In this document: in pieces, positions 52,846 through 62,418 of the stretch
Layout: every line of letters begins with the position of its first letter
Numbering within the stretch: the stretch's first letter is position 1
Source: Flavobacterium ginsenosidimutans
GTDB lineage: Bacteria; Bacteroidota; Bacteroidia; Flavobacteriales; Flavobacteriaceae
Length of the DNA stretch: 64,000 nt
Reading direction: 5' to 3'
Assembly (NCBI RefSeq): GCF_003254625.1
Contig: NZ_QJRJ01000064.1
Coordinates: 1 to 64,000 of the forward strand
Translations under genes and position numbers: made by a program
Notes under the pieces: generated by a model
Told to the model about the DNA's origin: nothing
What the model saw: the letters and a program-made list of their open reading frames with translations, nothing else
Database searches by the model: none

Positions 52846-54831
52846 ATGAGAATATTCATTTTTCTATATCTATTAGTTGTACCAACTTTATTGTTTTCTC
52901 AAGTAAAAAAACCTGCTCCTAAAGGTAATTTAGATATGAATACGGAATATTCTAGTATTACAGATACCGTAAAAAAGAAAAAACAAAAAATAGCAACAAT
53001 TGATCAGTATAAAATTGTTACACTAGAACACGATACGATTTATGTAGATACGTCTCTGACTATTAAAAGTGCTTACAGACAAAATCATCTTAGAAAAGAT
53101 CTTTTTGGACTTCAAGAATTTTCTAATATCGGACAACCTTTAAATACATTACAGTATAGTTTGACTAGTTTTTCGCCATATCCAGAGATTGGTTTCAGCG
53201 GAAAACATTCTAATTACATGCAGGCAGATCAAATAAGATATTATTCTGCAGCAACACCGTTTACAGAATTGTTTTTTAACACAACGATTAATAAAGGGCA
53301 AAATGTAGATTCTTTTATAACATTAAACGTTTCTAAAAATCTTAATTTCTCAATTGCATATAAAGGGTTAAGATCTGAAGGAGACTATAACAATCAATTG
53401 GTTAGTGCTGGAAATTTCAGAATGACAGCAAGTTATGCTACAACCAGCAGACGTTATGCAATTAATGCTCACTATACCTACCAAGATATTATGAACGAAG
53501 AAAATGGTGGGATTACAAACGATTCAAATTTTGAAAGCGATAATCAAGATTATAAAAACAGACAAAGGTTGCAAGTTTATTTGACTGATGCAGAATCGAT
53601 GTTAAAAGGGCGAAGATTATTTTTTGATCATGCATTCAGGGTAAATCCAAAAGATGGAAGCAATAATTTATACATAACGCATCAGTTTAATTACGAGAAC
53701 AAAGGGTACGAATATAAACAGCCAACGATAATTTCTACAGTTACAGATAACGACAACGTAAGTACACGTGTACAGCGTTTCGGCGATTCGTATGTAACTA
53801 GCAATATGAACGACCATACTAAATATGAACGACTTTATAACAAAGTTGGAGCGGCTTACGAAAATTCGCTTTTAGGTAAGTTTATATTTTTTGTAGACGA
53901 TTACAGATCAAACTACAAGTATGAGCGAATTATTGTAGACAGTTTAGGAAATGCAGTTCCGGACAATTTGTATTTACAGTTCAATAATTTTGGTGCGCAA
54001 TATGAGTATCAGAAAAATAAGTGGAATGGTAGATTTTTGTATTCAAGATCAATTACAAATCAGTCGCTTTCAGATTTAGATGCTAAGTTGAGATACGATA
54101 TGAGTGATAAAATTAAATTTGATTTTAGATATCGTAACATCAACAAACTGCCAAATAATAATTATAATTTGTATCAAAGTAGTTGGGTTTCATACAACTG
54201 GTCGAACGATTTTAAAAATGAAAAAATTAACTCGCTTAGTGCAGAAATTACAACTCCTTGGTTAACAGGACAAGTTCAATATACAGTATTGAAAGATCAT
54301 TTGTATTTTACAGATGCTGCAAACGATGAGCAAAAGGCAAGTGGTGAGCAAATAGTGAAGCCATTTCAATATGGAAATGTGATTAATTATTTGGAAATAA
54401 AAGCTAGCCGCGAATTCAAATTTGGAAAATTTGCATTAGATAATACACTTTTATACCAAAAAGTAGATCAGTCAGATTTAATTTTAAATGTGCCTGATTT
54501 TGTAACTAGAAATACATTTTATTATTCAAATCATTTCTTTAAAAAAGCATTATACATGCAAACAGGGCTTGTATTTAATTATCTTACGAAATATTATGGA
54601 GATGATTATAATCCTGTTATTGCTGAATTTTTTGTACAGCAAGAGAAAAAAACAGGCGGTTTTGCAACATTCGATTTTTTCATAAATGCTAGAATCCGCC
54701 AAACTCGCTTTTATTTAAAAGCAGAACATTTTAATGCTTTGTTCTCGCAAAGTAATTATTATGCAGCGCCACACAATCCTTATCGTGATTTTGTCTTGCG
54801 TTTTGGTTTAGTTTGGAATTTCTTCCAATAA
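52846..54831 (+). CDS. Putative outer-membrane porin
   Basis: A 661-residue outer-membrane protein. It has a signal peptide MRIFIFLYLLVVPTLLFSQ, a Lys/Pro-rich N-terminal stretch, and then a long run of amphipathic beta strands rich in Tyr, Asn and Phe (LQEFSNIGQPLNTLQYSL, FFNTTINKGQNVDSFITLNV, RYAINAHYTYQDIM), ending VLRFGLVWNFFQ with a terminal aromatic region. It matches the putative porin family of Flavobacteriia, without TonB box or plug, so passive or specialised diffusion is likely. The substrate is unknown. It ends 40 bases before the cysteine synthase gene, possibly in one transcript. Confidence 0.85.
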   Translation: MRIFIFLYLLVVPTLLFSQVKKPAPKGNLDMNTEYSSITDTVKKKKQKIATIDQYKIVTLEHDTIYVDTSLTIKSAYRQNHLRKDLFGLQEFSNIGQPLNTLQYSLTSFSPYPEIGFSGKHSNYMQADQIRYYSAATPFTELFFNTTINKGQNVDSFITLNVSKNLNFSIAYKGLRSEGDYNNQLVSAGNFRMTASYATTSRRYAINAHYTYQDIMNEENGGITNDSNFESDNQDYKNRQRLQVYLTDAESMLKGRRLFFDHAFRVNPKDGSNNLYITHQFNYENKGYEYKQPTIISTVTDNDNVSTRVQRFGDSYVTSNMNDHTKYERLYNKVGAAYENSLLGKFIFFVDDYRSNYKYERIIVDSLGNAVPDNLYLQFNNFGAQYEYQKNKWNGRFLYSRSITNQSLSDLDAKLRYDMSDKIKFDFRYRNINKLPNNNYNLYQSSWVSYNWSNDFKNEKINSLSAEITTPWLTGQVQYTVLKDHLYFTDAANDEQKASGEQIVKPFQYGNVINYLEIKASREFKFGKFALDNTLLYQKVDQSDLILNVPDFVTRNTFYYSNHFFKKALYMQTGLVFNYLTKYYGDDYNPVIAEFFVQQEKKTGGFATFDFFINARIRQTRFYLKAEHFNALFSQSNYYAAPHNPYRDFVLRFGLVWNFFQ

Positions 54832-54871
54832 AAACTTACTAATTAGAACCACATATTAAACTTAAATAAAA

Positions 54872-56233
54872 ATGGACTTTTCAAATAATATTTTAGAAAC
54901 AATTGGTAACACACCATTGGTAAAGCTCAATAAAATTGTTGCTGAAATTGATGCGTTAGTATTGGCAAAAGTCGAAACCTTTAATCCGGGCAATTCTGTA
55001 AAAGACAGAATGGCGGTGAAAATGATTGAAGATGCAGAAGCTGATGGACGATTAAAACCTGGTGGAACCATTATTGAAGGAACTTCTGGAAACACCGGAA
55101 TGGGACTTGCACTTGTTGCAATCGTAAAAGGATACAAATTAATTTGTGTTATCTCAGACAAACAGTCAAAAGAAAAAATGGATATTCTTCGTGCTGTGGG
55201 CGCAAAAGTTGTAGTTTGCCCTACAGATGTTGAACCAACAGATCCACGTTCATATTATTCGGTTTCTAAGCGTTTAGCAGAAGAAACACCAAATTCATGG
55301 TATGTAAATCAGTACGATAATATGTCAAATTCATTGGCGCATTATGAGCAGACTGGACCTGAAATCTGGAAACAGACAGAGGGGAAAATTACACATTTTG
55401 TAGTAGGAGTTGGAACAGGAGGAACTATTTCTGGGGTTGGAAAATATTTGAAAGAGAAAAACCCAAATATCAAAATCTGGGGAATTGATACTTATGGTTC
55501 AGTTTTCAAAAAATATCATGAAACAGGAATCTTTGACGAAAACGAAATCTACTCGTACATAACAGAAGGTATCGGAGAAGATATTTTACCTAAAAATGTA
55601 GATTTCTCTCTAATTGATGGATTTACAAAAGTTACCGATAAAGATGCGGCTGTTTACACTAGAAAAATTGCTTTAGAAGAAGGTATTTTTGTTGGAAATT
55701 CAGCTGGAGCTTGTATTAAAGGTTTGTTGCAATTAAAAGAGCATTTCAAGCCAGATGATGTTGTTGTGGTATTATTTCACGATTCTGGAAGCCGTTATGT
55801 AGGTAAAATGTTCAATGACGATTGGATGCGTGAGCGCGGATTCTTAGAAGAAAACATAACAAAAGCTGAAGATGTAATCAAAGATCATATTGATAAAGAA
55901 TTAATCGTTGTTCGTACTGAAGAATTGGTTTCGCATGCAATCGAGCGTATGCGTAAATATAAAATTTCTCAAATTCCAGTTGTAGATATTAATGGTTTTG
56001 TAGGTTCTGTTGACGAAACGGATTTATTTAGAAGTTATGTTGCTGATAAAAATGTAGCCGAAAAACCAATTAAAGAAGTAATGGGAAAACCTTTCCCAAT
56101 TGTGAAGTTAGGAACTCCAATTGAAGAAGTTTCAAAATTATTTTCAAAAGAAAATGATGCTGTTTTGGTTGATTTAGGAAATGGACATCACCACATTATT
56201 ACCAAATACGATATTATTGGCGCAATAAAATAA
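54872..56233 (+). CDS. Cystathionine beta-synthase / cysteine synthase with CBS domain pair
   Basis: A 453-residue PLP enzyme. The catalytic domain (about 1-320) has the PLP lysine Lys44 in NPGNSVKDRMAVKM, the substrate loop EGTSGNTGMGLALV and the phosphate loop GVGTGGTISGVGKYL. Two CBS domains follow (about 335-453; AIERMRKYKISQIPVVDING and GKPFPIVKLGTPIEEVSKLF), which bind adenosyl ligands such as S-adenosylmethionine in other members. It makes cystathionine from serine and homocysteine or cysteine from serine derivatives; sequence alone cannot separate these. It has no haem-binding N-terminus. This sulfur gene is not near the Cys-leader receptor. Confidence 0.92.
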   Translation: MDFSNNILETIGNTPLVKLNKIVAEIDALVLAKVETFNPGNSVKDRMAVKMIEDAEADGRLKPGGTIIEGTSGNTGMGLALVAIVKGYKLICVISDKQSKEKMDILRAVGAKVVVCPTDVEPTDPRSYYSVSKRLAEETPNSWYVNQYDNMSNSLAHYEQTGPEIWKQTEGKITHFVVGVGTGGTISGVGKYLKEKNPNIKIWGIDTYGSVFKKYHETGIFDENEIYSYITEGIGEDILPKNVDFSLIDGFTKVTDKDAAVYTRKIALEEGIFVGNSAGACIKGLLQLKEHFKPDDVVVVLFHDSGSRYVGKMFNDDWMRERGFLEENITKAEDVIKDHIDKELIVVRTEELVSHAIERMRKYKISQIPVVDINGFVGSVDETDLFRSYVADKNVAEKPIKEVMGKPFPIVKLGTPIEEVSKLFSKENDAVLVDLGNGHHHIITKYDIIGAIK

Positions 56234-56251
56234 GCGAATTAAAATAAAATT

Positions 56252-56302
56252 AATCCATAAATCTTATTGTGAGAAACAATTTGATTTATGGATTTGTCTT
56301 TT
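56252..56302 (+). terminator. Terminator of the cysteine synthase gene
   Basis: AATCCATAAATC / GATTTATGGATT arms with an inner ATTGT / ACAAT, followed by T-rich sequence. It ends 12 bases before the exonuclease start. Confidence 0.75.
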
Positions 56303-56313
56303 AAAAATATAAA

Positions 56314-56796
56314 ATGAATTTTACAGCAATTGATTTTGAAACAGCAACTGGTCATCATCCATGTTCGGTTGGAATTGTTACAGTTCAAAACGGAATTATC
56401 GTTGACGAATTTGTATCTCTAATTAAACCGCCAAATAACGAATACAATCCTTTTACTATTCGTGTTCATGGAATTTACCCTAAAGATACCATGAATGCAA
56501 AATCGTTCTTTCAGATCTATCCTGAGATTGAAAAGAGACTAAAAAACAGAGTTGTTGTAGCACACAATGAAAGTTTTGACCGAAATGTTTTAATGAAGAC
56601 AATGCTATTACATGGTTTAAATTATGATGATTTAAACATTGCTACAAAATGGGAGTGTACTGTTAAAATCTACAAAGGAAAAGGTATAAAACCAACCAAA
56701 TTAAGTGACTGTTGTCGCGAAATGAACATTCAGTTAAACCATCACGAAGCTTTATCAGATGCGAGAGCTTGTGCCAAATTATACATGCTTCGTTAA
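56314..56796 (+). CDS. 3'-5' exonuclease, DnaQ-like
   Basis: A 160-residue exonuclease of the DEDDh family. Exo I residues are Asp7 and Glu9 in TAIDFETATG. Exo II is VVAHNESFDRNVL (Asp near 90), and Exo III is NHHEALSDARACAKL with His and Asp near 145-152. These proteins trim DNA or RNA 3' ends; a small free-standing DnaQ-like enzyme may act in repair or RNA processing. It stands between the cysteine synthase and DUF2851 genes, with its own start just after a terminator. Confidence 0.92.
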   Translation: MNFTAIDFETATGHHPCSVGIVTVQNGIIVDEFVSLIKPPNNEYNPFTIRVHGIYPKDTMNAKSFFQIYPEIEKRLKNRVVVAHNESFDRNVLMKTMLLHGLNYDDLNIATKWECTVKIYKGKGIKPTKLSDCCREMNIQLNHHEALSDARACAKLYMLR

Positions 56797-56870
56797 ATAA
56801 TTTTCATTTTGTAAGAATAATATTAAAATTTGATTATTTTTAGATTTTGTAATTATACTATAAAATCTAA

Positions 56871-58142
56871 ATGAAAGAAGACTTTCTTCATTATCTCTGG
56901 AAATTCAAGAAGTTTGATACCTTGAATTTAAAATCTGTTCAAAATGAACAAATTACCATTATCAAAACTGGTGATTATTTAGAACTTTCTGGCCCTGATT
57001 TTTTTAATGCGCATATCGAAATTGGAAATCAAAAATGGGCTGGCAATGTAGAAATTCATTTAAAATCTTCAGATTGGTATTTGCACAATCACGAAAAGGA
57101 TCCTGCTTATAAAAATGTTATTCTTCATGTAGTTTGGGAAAATGATACTGCTATTTTTAGAGAAAATAACACAGAAATTCCTGTTTTGGTTCTTAAAGAT
57201 TATGTTTCAAAGGAAATAATCGAAAATTACAATGCTTTAGTTTCTCCGAAAACTTGGATTTCTTGCGAAAGACAATTAAAAGAAATCGATGGATTTGTTT
57301 TTAAAAATTGGCAGGAAAGATTGTTTTTTGAGCGCTTAGAGCGAAAATCTAAATTTATTTATCAATTACTGGAAGAAACCAATAATGATTGGGAAGCGGT
57401 CTTGTTTTGCCTTCTAGCGAAGAATTTTGGATTAAATACCAACGGAAATTCTTTCTTGCAAATATCAAAAGCAATTCCGTTTTCAGTTATTAGAAAAGAG
57501 AGTTTTGAAGTCGAAAATCTAGAAGCCTTGCTTTTCGGAACTTCTGGTTTATTAGAAATAGAAAAAGAAGATGTTTATTATAAAGATTTGAGATTCCGTT
57601 ATTTTTATTTGTTGCATAAATATCAAATAGAAAAAACATATGTAGATCCTGTTCAGTTTTTTAAACTTCGCCCAGATAATTTCCCTACAGTAAGACTTTC
57701 TCAATTGGCGAGTTTATATTATAAACATCAAAATCTTTTTTCAAAAATAATTGGTTTAAAATCGGCTGATGCGGTATATCGTTTGCTAAATGTTTCTGCA
57801 ACCCCGTATTGGCAAAATCATTATCAGTTTGATAAAGAAAGTCCAAAGAAATCTAAAATGCTTTCTAAGTCCTTCATTGATTTGGTAATTATAAATACAA
57901 TTATCCCGCTTCAATTTGCTTATTCCAATATAATGGCAGAATCAACTGCTGAAGATTTAATTGATTTTATGAATGAAGTAGTTTCGGAGAAAAATACCGT
58001 CATTGATAAGTTTAATTTGTTTGGAATAAAGTCTCAATCGGCATTTGAAAGCCAAGCTTTGCTTGAGCTTAAAAACGAATATTGCGAACGAAAGGCTTGC
58101 CTAAAATGTGCTATTGGATTAGAGCTGCTTAAAAATAATTAG
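56871..58142 (+). CDS. DUF2851 family protein
   Basis: A 423-residue cytoplasmic protein of family DUF2851, found mostly in Bacteroidota. Typical blocks are EDFLHYLWKFKKFDTLNLKS at the start, LSGPDFFNAHIEIGNQKWAG and SSDWYLHNHEKDPAYKNVIL (about 55-85), LKYEQLKE-like helical repeats in the middle, and a cysteine-rich end YCERKACLKCAIGLELL (about 404-420) that may bind metal. Function is unknown. It follows the exonuclease gene; no operon evidence beyond direction. Confidence 0.9.
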   Translation: MKEDFLHYLWKFKKFDTLNLKSVQNEQITIIKTGDYLELSGPDFFNAHIEIGNQKWAGNVEIHLKSSDWYLHNHEKDPAYKNVILHVVWENDTAIFRENNTEIPVLVLKDYVSKEIIENYNALVSPKTWISCERQLKEIDGFVFKNWQERLFFERLERKSKFIYQLLEETNNDWEAVLFCLLAKNFGLNTNGNSFLQISKAIPFSVIRKESFEVENLEALLFGTSGLLEIEKEDVYYKDLRFRYFYLLHKYQIEKTYVDPVQFFKLRPDNFPTVRLSQLASLYYKHQNLFSKIIGLKSADAVYRLLNVSATPYWQNHYQFDKESPKKSKMLSKSFIDLVIINTIIPLQFAYSNIMAESTAEDLIDFMNEVVSEKNTVIDKFNLFGIKSQSAFESQALLELKNEYCERKACLKCAIGLELLKNN

Positions 58143-58226
58143 ATAATTTGTACTTTTGTAATCCTGAGCAGTCAGGAATCTAAAAATCTATCCCTAGGCT
58201 TCGGTACTAAAATCTAAAATATAAAG

Positions 58227-58454
58227 ATGTCAGCAATTTTAAAACTTAAATTCTTCTTTGAAAAATATGGTTTCCATGTTTCTTCAAGATTAGCAGATAA
58301 ACTTGGAATGCGTGTAACGAGTGTGAGATTGTTTTTTATTTACATCTCTTTTGTTACAGCAGGTCTTGGATTCGGAGTTTATTTAACACTCGCTTTTTGG
58401 ATTAGATTAAAGGATTTAATTCGCTCAAAAAGAACATCAGTATTTGATTTATAA
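58227..58454 (+). CDS. PspC domain protein
   Basis: A 75-residue membrane protein. The PspC-type segment is KYGFHVSSRLADKLGMRVTSVRLFFIYISF (about 12-42), with a hydrophobic helix (about 34-58). PspC domains sense or mediate envelope stress in the phage-shock system of Proteobacteria. In Bacteroidota, short PspC-only proteins are common and have unknown partners. No pspA or pspB is nearby. Start and length are typical for the family. Confidence 0.85.
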   Translation: MSAILKLKFFFEKYGFHVSSRLADKLGMRVTSVRLFFIYISFVTAGLGFGVYLTLAFWIRLKDLIRSKRTSVFDL

Positions 58455-58487
58455 AAAAAGCTCCAAATGAAAATTTGGAGCTTTTTT
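58455..58487. terminator. Bidirectional terminator
   Basis: AAAAGCTCCAAAT / ATTTGGAGCTTTT stem with A- and T-runs, between convergent PspC and permease genes. Confidence 0.88.
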
Positions 58488-58502
58488 GAAATATATAGTA
58501 TA

Positions 58503-59969
58503 TTATTCTTCAGTTTTGTCATTAAGTCTTGATCTCTGTTTACTGTATCCAAAGTAAACTAAAATACCAATCGCAAGCCATCCTAATGATAACAATTGAG
58601 CATCAATACTTAAATTGATAATTAAGTAAGTATTGATTGCAATTCCTAAAACAGCAATAACAGGTAAAGCAGGAACTTTAAATGTTCTGTTTAATCCAGG
58701 TTGTTTTACTCTCAAAATCCAAACAGCGATACAAACCATTGTAAAGGCAAATAAAGTACCGAAACTTGTCATATCTGCTAATTTATTGATTGGAGTAAAA
58801 GCAGCAACAGTTGCAATAATACCTCCTAAAATCATTAAGTTAGTTTTTGGTGTTCCAGAAATAGGATTTACTTTAGAGAAAACAGAAGGAATTAAACCAT
58901 CTTTAGACATTCCAAGGAAAATTCTAGATTGTCCCATAATCATTACCATTAATACAGAAACTAAACCAATTGTAGCAGCAACTGTAATAATAAATCCTGC
59001 CCATCCTTGTCCAGCAATATCAAAAGCATAAGCAACAGGAGCTTTAATAGCTTCAGGATATTTTCCTAGCGGATTAAAATCTTGGTAATTCATCATTCCT
59101 GTTAATACTAAAGAAACAAGAATATATAAAGTTGTACAAATTAGTAAAGAAGCAATAATAGCAAAAGGAACATCTTTTTTAGGATTGATAGCTTCTCCTG
59201 CTTGTGTAGAAACAGCATCGAAACCAACGTAAGCAAAGAAAATTGCAGCAGCTCCAGAAACAATCCCTCCAAATCCATAGGCATTGTGAGTAGTTTCTTT
59301 TTCAATAATTTGTGTTGCTTCAGGAATAAATGGGCTCCAGTTTGCTGTATTAATAAAGAAAAGTCCAGCTATAATAACAAAGATTACTGCAGATACTTTA
59401 AGAATAACAATTGCGTTATTAGCTTTTGCTGCACTTTTTGTTCCTTTAATAAGTAGCGAAATAACTAAAATAACGATCAAGAAAGCTGGAAGATTCATAG
59501 AGAAACCTTCTCCAGTGTAACTCGCAGGATCTGTTGTAAGCCAGTCTGGGAGTTTGATATGAAACATTTTAAGTAATTTATTGAAGTACCCTGACCAAGA
59601 AACGGCGACGGTCATAGATCCCATAGCGTATTCAAGAATAAGTCCCCAACCAATTATCCAGGCAAAAATTTCTCCAATAGTACCATAAGCATATGCATAA
59701 GCAGATCCTTCAACTGGTAAAATGGAAGCAAATTCAGAATAGCAGAGAGCCGCAAAAACACAAGCAATACCTGCGATGATAAACGAAATTGCTAATGCTG
59801 GACCAGCATGATAATAAGCCCCAGTACCTGTAAGTACAAAAATTCCTCCACCGATAATGGCACCAACACCAATGGCAGTAAGACTCCATTTTCCTAGGAC
59901 TCTCTTTAAATCACTTTTTTTCATATCGGCCTCAAAGGCTGATATAGGTTTAACTCTCCAAATTGACAT
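58503..59969 (-). CDS. APC family amino acid permease
   Basis: A 488-residue inner-membrane transporter of the amino acid-polyamine-organocation superfamily. It has about 12 membrane helices, with the family motif GVGAIIGGGIFVLTG in helix 1 (about 35-50) and the following GPALAISFIIAGIACVFAAL. The C-terminus is cytoplasmic and charged (SKQRSRLNDKTEE). It is probably a cationic or neutral amino acid importer; the exact substrate is unknown. It has its own promoter and is convergent with pspC. Confidence 0.93.
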   Translation of the reverse strand: MSIWRVKPISAFEADMKKSDLKRVLGKWSLTAIGVGAIIGGGIFVLTGTGAYYHAGPALAISFIIAGIACVFAALCYSEFASILPVEGSAYAYAYGTIGEIFAWIIGWGLILEYAMGSMTVAVSWSGYFNKLLKMFHIKLPDWLTTDPASYTGEGFSMNLPAFLIVILVISLLIKGTKSAAKANNAIVILKVSAVIFVIIAGLFFINTANWSPFIPEATQIIEKETTHNAYGFGGIVSGAAAIFFAYVGFDAVSTQAGEAINPKKDVPFAIIASLLICTTLYILVSLVLTGMMNYQDFNPLGKYPEAIKAPVAYAFDIAGQGWAGFIITVAATIGLVSVLMVMIMGQSRIFLGMSKDGLIPSVFSKVNPISGTPKTNLMILGGIIATVAAFTPINKLADMTSFGTLFAFTMVCIAVWILRVKQPGLNRTFKVPALPVIAVLGIAINTYLIINLSIDAQLLSLGWLAIGILVYFGYSKQRSRLNDKTEE

Positions 59970-60001
59970 ACTATTTTATTGGTTTATTTGTTATTAAGTG
60001 C

Positions 60002-60009
60002 CAAATGTA
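60002..60009 (-). promoter_or_regulatory. Promoter -7 element of the permease gene
   Basis: Minus-strand TACATTTG with a TTG about 22 bases further upstream; 32 bases before the permease ATG. Confidence 0.6.
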
Positions 60010-60231
60010 TTGTTTTTTGTAAAAAATAAAAACAAATATCATGTTTTAAGTTATAAAATCTTTATTTTTTTTACAGGACTCTCAAGAAACTTTCTTTAAG
60101 TATTGACATTCATTAAATTAATAAGAGTTTTATAAGAGATATGATAATTTTTTAAAAACAATTTTTCTTACTAATATTCTTAATAAATTTGAAGGATTTT
60201 TCTTATTTTGTTTTTAAAAGTATTTTTTATC

Positions 60232-61119
60232 ATGCACTTTAAATCTTTAAAAAAGTTTTTCAACTTTACCAAACAACAGCGAACAGGTGTATTTATACTC
60301 TTCATTATTATAGTATCACTACAATTGTTTTATCTCTTATCGGATTTTAATATCAAAGAAAGCATAAGCTCTGAAAAAGAGGAATGGCTTGCTCTTCAAT
60401 CAGAGATTGATCAGGAGAAATTGACAAGTAAAAATGCAAAGCCTACAATTTATCTTTTTAACCCAAATTTTATTTCTGATTATAAAGGATATAAACTCGG
60501 AATGTCTGTTGAAGAAATTGACCGCTTAATGGCATTTCGTAAAGAAAATAAATATGTAAACTCAGCAGAGGAATTTCAAAAGGTTACGGGGATTTCTGAT
60601 TCATTGCTTAATAAAATTTCTCCTCTATTCAAATTTCCAGATTGGGTACAACATCCGAATAATTTTAAAAAAGAGAAACGAGAATTTGTTGAAAGAACTT
60701 TTCCAAAGAAAGAAAAGCTTGAAATATTAGATATTAATCAAGCAACTCAAGAAGATCTCATGAAAATTTACGGTATTGGTGAAGGTCTGTCGTCTCGAAT
60801 ACTGAAACAAAAAGAAATTTTAGGTTCGTTTGTTTCAATGGAGCAAATGAAAGAGATTTGGGGACTTTCGCCCGAAGTTGTAAACGAATTAAATAGTCAT
60901 TTTAAAGTTGTGATTCCTTCTTCTTTGAAGAAAATAAATGTAAACGAGGCATCATTAAAGGAGTTAGCCCAGTTTTCGTACTTTAGATATGGACTCGCCA
61001 AACAGATTGTAACTTATAGAAGTATGAATGGAAATTTTAATAATATTGAGGATTTAGCAAAAATTAAAGATTTTCCTGTTGAAAAAGCAAAAATAATTAG
61101 TTTATATTTGGAGTTCTAA
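60232..61119 (+). CDS. Helix-hairpin-helix protein, ComEA-like
   Basis: A 295-residue protein with one N-terminal membrane helix (about 20-42, VFILFIIIVSLQLFYLL) from the ATG at 60232; an upstream TTG would add eight hydrophobic residues and is less likely. Several helix-hairpin-helix units follow: GMSVEEIDRLMAFRKENKYV, ILDINQATQEDLMKIYGIGE and KINVNEASLKELAQFSYFRY. HhH domains bind DNA without sequence specificity, as in ComEA of natural transformation. Here it is membrane-anchored with its domains probably outside, so a role in DNA uptake is possible. It precedes an acyl-CoA dehydrogenase gene by 14 bases. Confidence 0.85.
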   Translation: MHFKSLKKFFNFTKQQRTGVFILFIIIVSLQLFYLLSDFNIKESISSEKEEWLALQSEIDQEKLTSKNAKPTIYLFNPNFISDYKGYKLGMSVEEIDRLMAFRKENKYVNSAEEFQKVTGISDSLLNKISPLFKFPDWVQHPNNFKKEKREFVERTFPKKEKLEILDINQATQEDLMKIYGIGEGLSSRILKQKEILGSFVSMEQMKEIWGLSPEVVNELNSHFKVVIPSSLKKINVNEASLKELAQFSYFRYGLAKQIVTYRSMNGNFNNIEDLAKIKDFPVEKAKIISLYLEF

Positions 61120-61133
61120 AAAGAAACTAACTC

Positions 61134-62273
61134 ATGAACTTTGATTACAACGAAACACAGCTAATGATTGCACAGTCTATAAAAGACTTTGCAGAAAAAA
61201 ATATTAGACCTTATATAATGGAATGGGATGAAGCACAAATTTTTCCAGTTCCTTTATTTAAGCAGCTTGGCGAGATGGGCTTCATGGGGGTTTTAGTTCC
61301 AGAAGAATATGGAGGTTCAGGTTTAGGGTATCACGAATATATTACCGTAATAGAGGAAATTTCAAAAGTAGATCCTTCAATTGGATTATCTGTCGCTGCG
61401 CACAATTCTTTATGCACTAATCATATTTTGACTTTCGGAAATGAAGAACAAAAGAAAAAATGGCTTCCAAAATTAGCTACAGCTGAATTTATAGGCGCTT
61501 GGGGGCTAACAGAACATAATACAGGTTCAGATGCAGGAGGCATGAATACAACAGCGGTTAAAGATGGAGATCTTTGGATTGTAAATGGTGCAAAAAACTT
61601 TATTACGCATGGTATTTCTGGTGATGTTGCTGTTGTAGTAGTGCGAACAGGAGAAAAAGGTGATTCTAAAGGAATGACAGCTTTTGTTTTTGAAAAAGGG
61701 ATGAAAGGTTTTTCGTCTGGTAAAAAAGAGAATAAATTAGGAATGAGAGCTAGCGAAACAGCCGAATTGGTTTTTGATAATTGCCTTGTTCCAGATGAAA
61801 ATAGATTAGGGGAAGTTGGTGAAGGTTTTATTCAGGCTATGAAAATTTTGGATGGAGGAAGAATTTCTATCGGAGCTTTGTCTTTAGGAATTGCTAAAGG
61901 AGCTTATGAAGCAGCTTTGAAATATTCAAAAGAAAGATATCAGTTTGGGCAGCCAATTAGTAATTTCCAAGGAATCTCTTTTAAGTTGGCAGATATGGCA
62001 ACCGAAATTGAAGCTTCGGAATTATTGCTTCATAAAGCTGCTTTCTTAAAACAACAGCATAAACCAGTAACAACATCTGGCGCTATGGCAAAAATGTATG
62101 CTTCTGAAGCATGTGTTAAAATTGCAAATGATGCAGTTCAAATTCATGGTGGTTATGGTTATACCAAAGATTTTCCAGTAGAAAAATTCTACAGAGATTC
62201 TAAATTATGCGCCATAGGTGAAGGAACAACTGAAATTCAAAAGCTTGTTATTTCTAGAAATTTGCTGAAATAG
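61134..62273 (+). CDS. Acyl-CoA dehydrogenase
   Basis: A 379-residue FAD-dependent enzyme that oxidises acyl-CoA to trans-2-enoyl-CoA in beta-oxidation or amino acid breakdown. Signature blocks are GAWGLTEHNTGSDAGGMNT (about 122-140), YGYTKDFPVEKFYRDSK and the catalytic Glu363 in GEGTTEIQKLVI near the C-terminus. Chain length and substrate preference are not evident; the type resembles short- or branched-chain dehydrogenases. It follows the HhH gene closely and may be co-transcribed with it. Confidence 0.95.
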   Translation: MNFDYNETQLMIAQSIKDFAEKNIRPYIMEWDEAQIFPVPLFKQLGEMGFMGVLVPEEYGGSGLGYHEYITVIEEISKVDPSIGLSVAAHNSLCTNHILTFGNEEQKKKWLPKLATAEFIGAWGLTEHNTGSDAGGMNTTAVKDGDLWIVNGAKNFITHGISGDVAVVVVRTGEKGDSKGMTAFVFEKGMKGFSSGKKENKLGMRASETAELVFDNCLVPDENRLGEVGEGFIQAMKILDGGRISIGALSLGIAKGAYEAALKYSKERYQFGQPISNFQGISFKLADMATEIEASELLLHKAAFLKQQHKPVTTSGAMAKMYASEACVKIANDAVQIHGGYGYTKDFPVEKFYRDSKLCAIGEGTTEIQKLVISRNLLK

Positions 62274-62391
62274 TAGAGTATAAAGACTGAATTAAGTCTG
62301 AATAATCGGTTTTATTTCTGTTTTTAATCCCAAGGAGAAAAATAATTCATAATTTATAACTCATAATTAATAATTAATATATACATTTGCA

Positions 62392-62399
62392 GCCTTAAC
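62392..62399 (+). promoter_or_regulatory. Promoter -7 element of rpsU
   Basis: TACATTTG, with transcription start probably about 62405, so very close to the Shine-Dalgarno sequence. No good -33 TTG. Confidence 0.6.
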
Positions 62400-62401
62400 G
62401 A

Positions 62402-62409
62402 GAGGAGGT
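62402..62409 (+). promoter_or_regulatory. Strong Shine-Dalgarno sequence of rpsU
   Basis: GAGGAGGT, nine bases before the ATG, is complementary to the 3' end of 16S rRNA. Such a site is very unusual in Flavobacteriia, where the anti-Shine-Dalgarno is sequestered on the ribosome by proteins including bS21. This fits the reported autoregulation of rpsU by bS21-lacking ribosomes. Confidence 0.85.
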
Positions 62410-62418
62410 GTCTATATT